Shown here in pieces: positions 18,993 through 28,127 of a stretch of 64,000 bases of DNA. Source of the stretch: Phocaeicola_A sp045647865. Its GTDB lineage: Bacteria; Bacteroidota; Bacteroidia; Bacteroidales; Bacteroidaceae. The position numbers were made by a program, and so were the translations under genes. Numbering within the stretch: position 1 is the stretch's first letter; every line of letters begins with the position of its first letter. The notes below the pieces were generated by a model. It made no database searches, was not told where the DNA came from, and saw only the letters and a list, made by a program, of their open reading frames with translations. The stretch is from positions 9,324 to 73,323 of the forward strand of contig JAZRMW010000043.1 in assembly GCA_045647865.1 (NCBI GenBank). Reading direction: 5' to 3'.

Positions 18993-21214
18993 GTCTGTGT
19001 ACCGTTCAAATCGTGGATGACGCGGTCGTTCAACTCTGCCAGTTTGGCGGCATTCCAACGGTCAGTAGTTCCTACCAAATAGCCGGTGATGCGTTGCAAA
19101 CGGTCAATACGCTTGCTCTTGCAGCGGGGACATTCCTCCATCGTGGCATCTGCATTCTCGTATCCGCAATCCATGCAACGGTTGCGGTTGTGGTTCACCG
19201 ATCCGTAACCGATGTTGTAGGCATCCATCATATCCACCACACGCATGATAGCTTCGGGATTGTGTGTGGCATCACCGTCCATCTCCACGTAGAAGATGTG
19301 GCCTCCGCGTGTCAGGTCATGGTATGGACCTTCCACTTCGGCTTTGTGGCGGGCACTGCACTTGTAATAGACGGGTACGTGGTTGGAGTTCGTATAATAA
19401 TCGCGGTCAGTAATACCCGGCAGGATTCCGAATTGCTTACGGTCGCCACGAGTAAACTTGCCCGACAGACCTTCGGCAGGAGTAGCCAGCACACTGTAAT
19501 TGTGTTGGTAACGCTCGCAGAAATCATTCACACGGTCACGCATATAGGTGACAATACGTAAGCCCAACTGCTGTGCCTCGTCACTCTCACCGTGGTGTTT
19601 GTCAATCAAAGCTTTCAAACATTCGGCCAGTCCGATAAATCCGATACCCAAGGTTCCTTGGTTGATTACAGCAGCGATGGTATCGTTGGGGGTCAAGTTC
19701 TCGCTTCCTAACCATAAGGATGACATCAGTAAGGGGAACTGTTTGGCATAGGCCGTTTTCTGGAATTCCATACGCTCGTGCAGTTGACGGGCTGTCACCT
19801 CCAACAGGCCATCCAACTTGGCAAAGAATTGCGAGATGCGCAACTCCTTGTCTTCAATATCCATGCATTCGATAGCCAAGCGTACGATGTTGATGGTCGA
19901 AAAGGAGAGATTGCCTCGTCCGATAGAGGTCTTGGGGCCGAAACGGTTCTCGAATACACGCGTACGGCATCCCATCGTAGCTACCTCGTGTTGGTAACGT
20001 TTCGGGTCGTTGGCCTGCCAAGCTGTATTTTGATTGAAGGTAGCATCCAGATTGAGGAAGTTGGGGAAGAATCGTCGGGCACTCACCTTGCAGGCCAGGC
20101 GATAGAGGTCGTAGTTGCGGTCCTCGATGAGGTAGCTCACTCCACGTTTCTTTTTCCATATCTGAATAGGGAAGATGGCCGTCTCGCCGTTGCCCACGCC
20201 GCGTTCGGTGCTCTTCAGCAGCTCACGGATGATGCAGCGTCCCTCTGCACTGGTGTCCGTACCGTAGTTGATGGAGCTGAACACCACTTGGTTTCCACCA
20301 CGTGAGTGGATGGTATTCATGTTATGGATGAAAGCCTCCATCGATTGGTGTACGCGAGTCACCGTCTTGTTAATAGCGGCTTGCAGGATACGCTCTTCGC
20401 CCTCCAATCCGTCCAAAGACTGAATGAGATAGTCATCCAATTCCTTATTATACAGGTGTGAATAGTCCTGCCCCATCAATTCCTCCAAGGTCTTCACCTC
20501 TTCGATAAAGCTGCTACGCACGTAGGGGGCCAAGTAGAAATCAAAGGCTGGAATAGCCTGTCCACCATGCATCTCGTTCTGAGCAGTCTCCATCGAGATA
20601 CAGGCAAGGATACTGGCCGTCTCGATACGTTTTGCAGGACGCGACTCTCCATGCCCCGCACTGAATCCGTGGGCAAGAATGTGATCCAACGGATGTTGGA
20701 TGCAAGTCAGACTCTTTGTGGGATAGTAGTCCTTATCGTGGATGTGCAGGTAGTTGTTACGCACAGCCTCCTTCACCTCGTCGCTCAGCAGATAGTCATC
20801 CACGAAAGGTTTGGTGCTTTCGCTGGCAAACTTCATCATCATGCCTGCTGGTGTATCAGCGTTCATATTGGCATTTTCGCGAGTCACATCGTTGCTCTTG
20901 ATATTGATGATTTCCAAGAACATATCGCGTGTCTTCGCCTTACGTGCAATGCGGCGTTGATTACGGTAGGCAATGTATTTCTGTGCCACATCCTTGCGGC
21001 TACTCTTCATCAGTTCCATTTCCACCATGTCCTGAATGGCCTCCACAGTCATCTGCGACTCACCACGGAATGCCACATGGTCGGTAATCTGGCGGATGAG
21101 GTGCATATCCTCTCCCTTGTCCGTATGCAGCATGGCTTTACGGATAGCGGTAGCAATCTTCTCTTCATTGAAGCCGACAATGCGTCCGTCGCGCTTCACA
21201 ACAGTTTGAATCAT
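18971..21214 (-). CDS. nrdD: Anaerobic ribonucleoside-triphosphate reductase
   Basis: 747 residues; the class III enzyme that makes deoxyribonucleotides from NTPs without oxygen or cobalamin. An ATP-cone lies at the N-terminus (IQTVVKRDGRIVGFNEEKIATAI). The C-terminal zinc site is CMDCGYENADATMEECPRC and the glycyl-radical loop is RITGYLVGT with the radical Gly near residue 711. Active-site segments such as CRTRVFENRFGP are present. The 5' leader is long (about 270 nt) and contains a cobalamin riboswitch under a consensus promoter. It forms an operon with nrdG. Confidence 0.97.
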   Translation of the reverse strand: MIQTVVKRDGRIVGFNEEKIATAIRKAMLHTDKGEDMHLIRQITDHVAFRGESQMTVEAIQDMVEMELMKSSRKDVAQKYIAYRNQRRIARKAKTRDMFLEIINIKSNDVTRENANMNADTPAGMMMKFASESTKPFVDDYLLSDEVKEAVRNNYLHIHDKDYYPTKSLTCIQHPLDHILAHGFSAGHGESRPAKRIETASILACISMETAQNEMHGGQAIPAFDFYLAPYVRSSFIEEVKTLEELMGQDYSHLYNKELDDYLIQSLDGLEGEERILQAAINKTVTRVHQSMEAFIHNMNTIHSRGGNQVVFSSINYGTDTSAEGRCIIRELLKSTERGVGNGETAIFPIQIWKKKRGVSYLIEDRNYDLYRLACKVSARRFFPNFLNLDATFNQNTAWQANDPKRYQHEVATMGCRTRVFENRFGPKTSIGRGNLSFSTINIVRLAIECMDIEDKELRISQFFAKLDGLLEVTARQLHERMEFQKTAYAKQFPLLMSSLWLGSENLTPNDTIAAVINQGTLGIGFIGLAECLKALIDKHHGESDEAQQLGLRIVTYMRDRVNDFCERYQHNYSVLATPAEGLSGKFTRGDRKQFGILPGITDRDYYTNSNHVPVYYKCSARHKAEVEGPYHDLTRGGHIFYVEMDGDATHNPEAIMRVVDMMDAYNIGYGSVNHNRNRCMDCGYENADATMEECPRCKSKRIDRLQRITGYLVGTTDRWNAAKLAELNDRVIHDLNGTQTCLPFSE

Positions 21215-21289
21215 ACGTTTTGTCCTTTCGATGATATTGTGATAAATAATTTTGTACTGTCTCTCTTGTTCCGCGAGCAGAAACAGCCT

Positions 21290-21482
21290 TTAATGAATGG
21301 CAGGTCTTCTGACTTCCCCCTCGCCTTGATGCCTTCCCAACGTCAAAATGATGGTGTTTCGGTCAGTGGCTAAAAGTCTATCTATCAAGACGACTCAGGG
21401 GTTCACAGCAGCGCGTCTGTCCGGGAGTTTCACCCGATTCCCTTTTAATCTCCCAGGCCTTACAACCCTTGGAGAACCAATT
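21290..21482 (-). promoter_or_regulatory. Cobalamin (adenosylcobalamin-type) riboswitch in the nrdDG leader
   Basis: Read on the minus strand, the region contains in order the conserved blocks of a B12 riboswitch: GGGAATCGGGTGAAACTCCC followed by GGACAG, GCGCTGCTGTGA, CCACTG, TGGGAAGGC, and the B12 box AAGTCAGAAGACCTGCC (21299-21315). The promoter TSS falls at its 5' end and nrdD starts about 80 nt after its 3' end. The expected logic is repression of this cobalamin-independent reductase when the vitamin is available; B12 elements upstream of B12-independent isozymes are an established pattern. The exact boundaries and the expression platform are estimates. Confidence 0.93.
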
Positions 21483-21488
21483 CACGGG

Positions 21489-21519
21489 CAAAGATAGTGC
21501 AAGCTGAGCGGAATACAAA
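21489..21519 (-). promoter_or_regulatory. Promoter of the riboswitch-nrdDG transcript
   Basis: On the minus strand TTTG (21516-21519) is followed after 19 nt by TATCTTTG (21489-21496), a full match to the Bacteroidota consensus. The start site would be a few bases downstream, exactly where the riboswitch begins. Confidence 0.85.
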
Positions 21520-21697
21520 ATAAATTCCGATTTATTTTTATTCCACCTTTTTTGTAATAAGTAACGTGAATTCGATATAAGAAACTTCTGGTGCATTTAC
21601 TGATTTAAAGACAGCACGGTGTTTTATCAGGCTATGCTCTTTCGTATCCATATAATGGTGGATTTTGTGTTGAAGTGTGAACGAGGGGCAGGGATAA

Positions 21698-24133
21698 TCA
21701 ACATGGATCCACATCAAAATAGATGATGCACGAACGGAAACGGGTGTCGGCGAGCATGTGTGAGCGGATGAGGGAGAGTTGTTGACGCACCTTGGGAAGC
21801 GAAGCCGAAGTTTCCATCTTGAGCATGAACTTGCGGATGTAGAAGGTCTGCACGCGGGCTACAGGCGGAGCATCGGGACCGAGGATACGGTCGCCGAAAA
21901 CGGAGTGGAGATGAGTGGTCATTTCACTAGCCAGTGTATCTACTAAATCGGCTTGGCGGTGTTTCAAGTAGATATAGACAAGTCGATAATAGGGTGGATA
22001 ACGAAATAGAAGACGCTCGGCCAATTGGTCGTCATAAAGACTCTGATAGTCGTTGGTCACCACTTGTTGAATGACGGGTGCGTCTTTGCTACGTGTTTGT
22101 AGGACAACTAAGCCCTGTTTGTGCTTGCGTCCGGCACGTCCGGCCACCTGCGCCATCAGTTGGAAGGCACGTTCGTGTGAACGGAAGTCGGGGAAATTCA
22201 TCATGGTATCGGCATCAAGGATACCCACTACACTCACGTGTTCGAAGTCCAATCCTTTGGAGACCATCTGTGTGCCGATGAGGATGTCCGTCTGGTGGTT
22301 CTGGAAATCGTGAATGATGCGTTCGTAAGCTTGCCGTGTGCGGGTAGTATCTAAATCCATACGTGCTACACGAGCTTCGGGGAAAATCTGTTGGATGCTC
22401 TCCTCAATGCGTTCGGTGCCGAATCCCCGGTGGCGAATTTCCTCGCTCTCGCAAGCAGGGCATCGGGTGGGCAACTGGTAGGTGTATCCGCAATAGTGGC
22501 AAGTCAGTTGGTGAAGGCCGTGGTGGTAGGTGAGGCTCACGTCGCAATTTTTGCACTTGGGTACCCATCCGCACGTCTTGCATTCCACCATGGGAGCAAA
22601 TCCTCGACGGTTCTGGAAGAGGATGACCTGTTCACGTTGTTCCAAAGCTGTACGGATATGCCCTAACAGAGTAGGCGAGAAGGGACCCGTCATGCGGTGT
22701 TTGTGGCGCAGTTCGGCAATGTCAACTACTTGTATCTCAGGTAAGCGGATGGCTTGGTGACGTTGGGTAAGGGTGACAAGACCGTACTTCCCTGTCAAGG
22801 CGTTATAGTAACTTTCGATACAGGGGGTCGCTGTGCCCAAGAGTACTTTGGCTCTCTGCATGGCGGCCATCACGAGGGCAGCGTTGCGGGCATGATAGCG
22901 TGGTGCAGGATCCTGTTGTTTGTAGCTGTTTTCGTGCTCTTCATCCACAATAACCAATCCTAACCGACGGAAAGGGAGGAATACGGATGAGCGTACACCA
23001 AGGATAATGTCATAAGGATTTTCGGAGAGTTGTTTCTGCCAGATTTCCACTCGTTCGGCATCGGGGAATTTGGAGTGATAGACACCCAATCGTCTGCCGA
23101 AAATACGCTTCAAACGTTCTGTAATTTGGGTAGTAAGAGCTATTTCGGGTAATAAGTAAAGTACCTGTTTGCCATCTTTCAACGCCTGTTGGATAAGATG
23201 GATGTATATTTCAGTCTTTCCACTGGCGGTTACACCGTGTAACAGACAGATGTGCTTGTCATTGAAACATTGGTTGATTCTTTCGAAAGCTTTCTGTTGG
23301 TGGGTATTCAGTGGATTGAGAGGAATGGTCTTTATGTCGTCGTTCGTGTCTAACCGTCCTATCTCGTAGGGATATTGTTCAAAGATGCCTTTTTCTATCA
23401 GTTGGTTAAGTACGGATGTGGATACCTCTGCCCGTTTCAGTAAATCCTGTTTGCTCACGTTTGCTGTCTCCATCTCAATGAAGGTCATCAACAGTTTTTG
23501 TTGCTTGGGGGCACGGTTGAGCGAGTCAAGGAGGGAGTGGAGGTATTCAGGAGTGTAAGAGTGTAGCCGTATTCTCATTTCCGTCTTCGGCTTGTAAGTA
23601 CGTTTCACTTCTTCCTTTACGAATATGGCCTCTTTGGACAGTAGAGCGTTGATGATGGGTAAGGCATTCTTTATTCCTGTTTCTTTTTCGATGGAAGCAA
23701 CCGTACACTCCTTTTTATTACCTAACAGGAGAATTGTTTTTTCCTCGTTGGGCGTGAATTTTTCTTCCGTAGGGAAAAAATCCGGGTTGATTTCTACCAA
23801 GGTTTCGCTCTCCAACTTCATGCCCGAGGGAAGTGCCGCCTTATAGACATCTCCTAACGTGCATAGGTAGTAGTCGGCTACCCATTGCCAAAATTTCAAT
23901 TGTTCGGCAGTGACGATAGGATGAGAATCAAGTACTTCTGTAATGGTCTTTACCGTATAGTCACCTTCGGGTGGATTATTGTGTTGGCGGATAACAATAG
24001 CCGTATAGAATCTTTTCTGTCCGAAAGGGACTATGACCCGACTCCCCACTTGTACTTGCCCTTCCATATCGGTTGGCAACAGGTAGGTGTAGCTATTGGC
24101 TAAGGGGAGGGGGACGATGACGTCGGCGAACAT
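21698..24133 (-). CDS. priA: Primosomal replication-restart helicase PriA
   Basis: 811 residues. PriA reloads the replisome at stalled forks. The N-terminal DNA-binding part (FADVIVPLPLANSYTYLLP) is followed by the helicase core with P-loop GVTASGKTEIY, DEEH box VIVDEEHENSYKQ, and motif V/VI DILIGTQMVSKGLDFEHV and QVAGRAGR. Between the helicase lobes sit the paired zinc knuckles CKTCGWVPKCKNC and CHYCGYTYQLPTRCPAC. The start is ATG 24133, only 3 nt after the stop of the upstream 7TM-HD gene, so both are probably co-transcribed. A short AGGAGTGTAAGAGTGTAG segment near 23551-23568 resembles one of the intergenic repeat families but is in frame. Confidence 0.96.
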   Translation of the reverse strand: MFADVIVPLPLANSYTYLLPTDMEGQVQVGSRVIVPFGQKRFYTAIVIRQHNNPPEGDYTVKTITEVLDSHPIVTAEQLKFWQWVADYYLCTLGDVYKAALPSGMKLESETLVEINPDFFPTEEKFTPNEEKTILLLGNKKECTVASIEKETGIKNALPIINALLSKEAIFVKEEVKRTYKPKTEMRIRLHSYTPEYLHSLLDSLNRAPKQQKLLMTFIEMETANVSKQDLLKRAEVSTSVLNQLIEKGIFEQYPYEIGRLDTNDDIKTIPLNPLNTHQQKAFERINQCFNDKHICLLHGVTASGKTEIYIHLIQQALKDGKQVLYLLPEIALTTQITERLKRIFGRRLGVYHSKFPDAERVEIWQKQLSENPYDIILGVRSSVFLPFRRLGLVIVDEEHENSYKQQDPAPRYHARNAALVMAAMQRAKVLLGTATPCIESYYNALTGKYGLVTLTQRHQAIRLPEIQVVDIAELRHKHRMTGPFSPTLLGHIRTALEQREQVILFQNRRGFAPMVECKTCGWVPKCKNCDVSLTYHHGLHQLTCHYCGYTYQLPTRCPACESEEIRHRGFGTERIEESIQQIFPEARVARMDLDTTRTRQAYERIIHDFQNHQTDILIGTQMVSKGLDFEHVSVVGILDADTMMNFPDFRSHERAFQLMAQVAGRAGRKHKQGLVVLQTRSKDAPVIQQVVTNDYQSLYDDQLAERLLFRYPPYYRLVYIYLKHRQADLVDTLASEMTTHLHSVFGDRILGPDAPPVARVQTFYIRKFMLKMETSASLPKVRQQLSLIRSHMLADTRFRSCIIYFDVDPC

Positions 24134-24136
24134 AGT

Positions 24137-26200
24137 TTACTTCTTCAACTCCGGGTAACTGATTCTCGTATGATATACCGTCTTCAGTCTTTCTTTGAAT
24201 ACTCCTTTTACGATTTCGATGTCGCGGAAGGTAATAGGGCATTGGCGGAAGGCTCCATCGGCCATTTGTGTGTCAATGAGTTTCTCCACCAAATTGCTGA
24301 TGCTCTCTTCGGTGTATTCTGACAAACTTCTTGAAGCCGCCTCTACGGTATCAGCCATCATGAGGATGGCTTCTTCCTGTGTGGTGGGATTAGGACCGGG
24401 ATAAGTGTAGAGGCTCTTGTCCACTTCCGTATCGGGGTGGGCATTCTGTTCGCTGATGTAGAAATACTTGGTCATTCCTAATCCGTGGTGGCTGCTGATA
24501 AAATTGCGTATCACCTTTGGCAGGTTGTGCTTGTCGGCTAACTTCAATCCGTCGGTCACGTGGCTGATGATGATGTGTGCACTCTCGGCAAAAGTCAATG
24601 TTTTGTGAGGATTCACTCCTGACTGGTTTTCGGTGAAGAAGACGGGATTCTCAATTTTACCGATGTCGTGGTAGAGTGCACCTGTTCTTACCAATTGGCT
24701 ATTGGCTCCCGTTGCGCGTGCGGCTTCGGCAGCTAAGTTGGCCACTTGCAATGAGTGTTGGAAAGTGCCTGGTGCTACTTCTGACATCTTGCGGAGCAGG
24801 GGTGTATTGATGTTGGATAACTCCACCAAAGTGACATTGCTGGTAAATCCGAATGTCTTTTCCAACATGAAGAGTAACGGATAAGTGAACAGTAGCAGGA
24901 TACCATTGATGAACAAGGATATGTACATATTTGTGTCCAACTTCGTCAAGTCATCAGTGTGGATGAGCTCGTAAGCAAAGTAAACCAACATCATGGAAAG
25001 GGTTATCAATAGGGCTGCACGCAATAACTGTGAACGTTGTGAAAGCTCGCGCAAACTATAAATACCCACCAATCCACCAGTGAACTGTACAAGTATAAAT
25101 TCGTAAGGATAGCGGAGAGCGATGGAGCAGAGTAATAGGGTGATGATGTTCGTCATGAAAGCCGTGCGCGAATCCATGAACACCCGCACAATGATGGGAG
25201 CCATGGCGTAGGGGATGATATAGACGTTGAAGATGCTATGAGTCACCATTAGCGAAGTTAGCACGGGGAAAAATACGATAACACCCATCAAAAGGAGAAT
25301 GGTGCGGTTGCGGTCGTAGTAATCGCGACGGAAGAGGTCGAGGTATAGAATGAAACAGGTTATGAGAATGGCCACAAACAGAATTTGTCCACTCAATGTC
25401 ATACGTTTTTGAGTGTTGCTTCCGCTGCGTTTGTCTAATTCTTTACTCAATGAATTCAAAATGTTATAGGTACGCTGGTCGATGATTTCTCCACGGTCGA
25501 TAATCTTTGTACCGTTGATGACCATGCCACTACTCCATGAAATACCCGAAAGTAAATCTTCGCGTGCAGCATCAGACTTTTCCTTGTCGTAGGCGATATT
25601 GGGTGTCAGATAATCATGTAAATTGCATTGTTGCAGGATGTGGCGTTTGTATCGGGTGGTGTCTGCATAGATTAATTTCTCGTATGCCTCCTTCTCGGTG
25701 AGTAAGGAATTTGTGTTGACCGCTCGTGCTGAGTTGTTTTCCACCATCATTACGGATTGGATGCCATCGACCCGTAGTTGTTTCAATTCCTCTGTAGGAA
25801 TAATTCCTTGCCGATATAATTGTTGTAGGGTACGAACTACATGATTATAATAAGGACCATCGCCTAAATGTTGTTTCAGCGAACTTCCTTCAGTATAATT
25901 CTTGCGCAACTTCGCCAATTGTTCATCTATTGCATGTTCATTTTTAGTGAAGTAGGGACGGAATTGTTTTAACACGCTGTCCTGCTCTTGTTTCACCGTT
26001 GCTTCGTCTTTATAAATGGGGAAGTCGAACGAGGCAATCAATTGGCCGTATCGCCACGGATGGTTCAGCTCGAACTGATAGGCATAATTTTGTTCGCGTG
26101 GAAGAAAATATACCACGATGGCTATAGCGGCCAGTGCAATACCTATTCTATATAAAATACCACTACGGGTTATGGGGTGAGGGTTGTTATATCTGCTCAT
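24137..26200 (-). CDS. 7TM-HD family phosphohydrolase (PgpH-like cyclic-di-AMP phosphodiesterase)
   Basis: 687 residues. One N-terminal helix (about 15-34), an extracytoplasmic domain of roughly 240 residues, seven closely spaced helices (about 275-465), then a cytoplasmic HD domain with HSLQVANLAAEAARA and LYHDIGKIENPVFF (HD near residue 511), followed by further metal ligands SAHIIISHV and FISSHHG. This arrangement is that of PgpH, which hydrolyses c-di-AMP in Listeria. Whether this organism uses c-di-AMP is inferred from the family only. It lies directly upstream of priA in the same orientation. Confidence 0.92.
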   Translation of the reverse strand: MSRYNNPHPITRSGILYRIGIALAAIAIVVYFLPREQNYAYQFELNHPWRYGQLIASFDFPIYKDEATVKQEQDSVLKQFRPYFTKNEHAIDEQLAKLRKNYTEGSSLKQHLGDGPYYNHVVRTLQQLYRQGIIPTEELKQLRVDGIQSVMMVENNSARAVNTNSLLTEKEAYEKLIYADTTRYKRHILQQCNLHDYLTPNIAYDKEKSDAAREDLLSGISWSSGMVINGTKIIDRGEIIDQRTYNILNSLSKELDKRSGSNTQKRMTLSGQILFVAILITCFILYLDLFRRDYYDRNRTILLLMGVIVFFPVLTSLMVTHSIFNVYIIPYAMAPIIVRVFMDSRTAFMTNIITLLLCSIALRYPYEFILVQFTGGLVGIYSLRELSQRSQLLRAALLITLSMMLVYFAYELIHTDDLTKLDTNMYISLFINGILLLFTYPLLFMLEKTFGFTSNVTLVELSNINTPLLRKMSEVAPGTFQHSLQVANLAAEAARATGANSQLVRTGALYHDIGKIENPVFFTENQSGVNPHKTLTFAESAHIIISHVTDGLKLADKHNLPKVIRNFISSHHGLGMTKYFYISEQNAHPDTEVDKSLYTYPGPNPTTQEEAILMMADTVEAASRSLSEYTEESISNLVEKLIDTQMADGAFRQCPITFRDIEIVKGVFKERLKTVYHTRISYPELKK

Positions 26201-26439
26201 GGTTCATTCATTAGTCGTTATGAAGAGTTTGGGTTTAGCAATAGGCCAACAGGCAGAGCCTGCGGTTACAGGCAAACTCTTTTTACTCCTTAACTTTTGT
26301 TTATTAACGGTGCTAAAGTACAAAAAAAAACAATAGCTTTCCTCTTTTTATAGAGTGAAACCACTACTTCTCCCAGTTTTTTTACTTTAATTCAGGAAAA
26401 AAACGTATTTTTGCCGAAAATTTATACAGTTTTATCAAT

Positions 26440-28002
26440 ATGGCAGAGAGAAAAGTCCGGGTGCGTTTTGCCCCGAGTCCTACTGGTGCGTTGCATATTG
26501 GAGGTGTGCGCACTGCGTTATATAATTATTTGTTTGCCCGTCAGCATGGCGGTGAATTTATCTTCCGTATCGAGGATACCGACTCCAACCGTTTTGTACC
26601 CGGTGCCGAAGAGTATATCATTGAATCATTCAAGTGGTTGGGCATCAAGTTTGACGAAGGTGTCAGCTATGGTGGCAATTATGGTCCTTACCGTCAGAGT
26701 GAGCGTCATGACATCTATAAGAAATATGTGAAAGTGTTGTTGGATGCCGGCAAGGCATACATGGCTTTTGATACTCCGGAAGAGTTGGATGCCAAACGTG
26801 CCGAGGTGCAGAACTTCCAGTACGATGCCTCTACCCGCATGTCGATGCGCAACTCGTTGGCACTACCTAAAGAAGAGGTTGACCGTCTGTTGGCTGAAGG
26901 CCATCAGTATGTGGTGCGTTTCCTTATCCAACCGGGTGAAGAGGTGCATGTGGACGACCTTATCCGTGGTGATGTGGTCATTAACTCGTCTATCCTCGAC
27001 GATAAAGTGCTTTACAAGTCTGCTGACGAACTCCCCACTTACCATTTGGCTAACATCGTGGATGACCATCTGATGGAAGTGTCACATGTGATTCGTGGTG
27101 AAGAATGGTTGCCTTCGGCTCCTCTGCATGTGTTGCTTTATCGTGCTTTTGGTTGGGAAGACACCATGCCCCGTTTTGCCCATCTTCCTTTGCTGCTCAA
27201 GCCGGAAGGTAACGGAAAACTCTCCAAACGCGATGGAGACAAACTCGGATTTCCCGTATTTCCCCTCGAATGGCACGACCCCAAGACGGGCGAAGTATCT
27301 TCCGGTTATCGTGAAGCCGGATATTTGCCCGAAGCCTTTATCAACTTCTTGGCTTTGCTCGGATGGAATCCGGGAAACGATCAGGAAATCATGTCGCTCG
27401 ACGAGATGGTGCAACTCTTCGACCTCAGCAAGTGTTCAAAGAGTGGTGCACGTTTCGACTATGTCAAGGGCATTTGGTTCAATCATCAGTATCTCCTTCG
27501 TCAGGCCGACATTGACTGGACACCCGAGTTCGACAAGATTCTTCGGGCCAACGGTATTGAGTCAACACCTGAACGTGAAGCGCAGGTGGTAGCCATGATG
27601 AAGCAGAAGGTGGTAGAATACACCGACAAGTTGGGTAACAAGAAGAAACGTAACATCAGTTTTGTCAGTGACCTGTGGCCACTCTGCGATTTCTTCTTCT
27701 TGGCTCCTCAGACTTATGACAAAGAGGGAGACAAGTTTATCCGCAAGAACTGGAAGGAGGGTACGGCCGCTGAAATGACCGAATTGGCAGACCTGCTTGA
27801 GGGGTTGGCAGATTTTTCTCTCGAATCACTCAAACAAGCAGTAGATTCTTGGGCTGAAGCTGGAGAAAAGAAACCTTGGAATCCTTGGCGTGTATGCCTT
27901 GTAGGTACAGGACAGGGTCCTGATATGTATGAACTTGCTGCTTTCCTTGGCAAGGAAGAAACTGTTAACCGTATGCGTAAAGCCGTAGCAATGCTTGCTT
28001 AA
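26440..28002 (+). CDS. gltX: Glutamyl-tRNA synthetase
   Basis: 520 residues; class I synthetase charging tRNA-Glu. HIGH motif is in FAPSPTGALHIGGVRTALYN, and the KMSKS loop is KLSKRDGDKLGFPVFPLEW. The C-terminal anticodon-binding helical domain ends with WNPWRVCLVGTGQGPDMYE and a short VNRMRKAVAML helix. The start follows a TATTTTTG -7 box at 26406-26413 with only a weak TTTA in the -33 position. Downstream lies a very long inverted repeat and then waaA on the same strand. Confidence 0.97.
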   Translation: MAERKVRVRFAPSPTGALHIGGVRTALYNYLFARQHGGEFIFRIEDTDSNRFVPGAEEYIIESFKWLGIKFDEGVSYGGNYGPYRQSERHDIYKKYVKVLLDAGKAYMAFDTPEELDAKRAEVQNFQYDASTRMSMRNSLALPKEEVDRLLAEGHQYVVRFLIQPGEEVHVDDLIRGDVVINSSILDDKVLYKSADELPTYHLANIVDDHLMEVSHVIRGEEWLPSAPLHVLLYRAFGWEDTMPRFAHLPLLLKPEGNGKLSKRDGDKLGFPVFPLEWHDPKTGEVSSGYREAGYLPEAFINFLALLGWNPGNDQEIMSLDEMVQLFDLSKCSKSGARFDYVKGIWFNHQYLLRQADIDWTPEFDKILRANGIESTPEREAQVVAMMKQKVVEYTDKLGNKKKRNISFVSDLWPLCDFFFLAPQTYDKEGDKFIRKNWKEGTAAEMTELADLLEGLADFSLESLKQAVDSWAEAGEKKPWNPWRVCLVGTGQGPDMYELAAFLGKEETVNRMRKAVAMLA

Positions 28003-28009
28003 TAGTTGA

Positions 28010-28115
28010 AGGAGTTCAGGGGCTCAGTAGTTATAGGAGTTCAGACAAGACTCCTAAATGATGATAGGTGAAACTATTGTCTGAACTTCTGAATTTCTGT
28101 AACTCCTGAACTCCT
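28010..28115. repeat. Long intergenic inverted repeat, AGGAGTTCAG family
   Basis: Arms 28010-28048 and 28077-28115 are 39 nt each and pair over most of their length; both carry AGGAGTTCAG at the outside and TTCAGACAA at the inside, with mismatches in the middle. The loop is 28 nt. It starts 8 nt after gltX and ends 13 nt before waaA. Related single-arm sequences lie at about 330-380 and 37680-37720. Confidence 0.85.
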
Positions 28116-28127
28116 AAATTAAGATTT

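Noticed and set aside
18875..19561. 228-codon frame on the plus strand opposite nrdD
   Set aside because: It is the mirror of a strongly conserved coding region and has low-complexity, Val/His-rich composition.
20567..21373. 268-codon plus-strand frame running from nrdD into the riboswitch
   Set aside because: Antisense to nrdD and to the structured RNA; no family pattern.
26230..26290. Short GC-rich hairpin (GCCTGCGG...CAGGC) upstream of the 7TM-HD gene
   Set aside because: Too short and imperfect to call a riboswitch or terminator.
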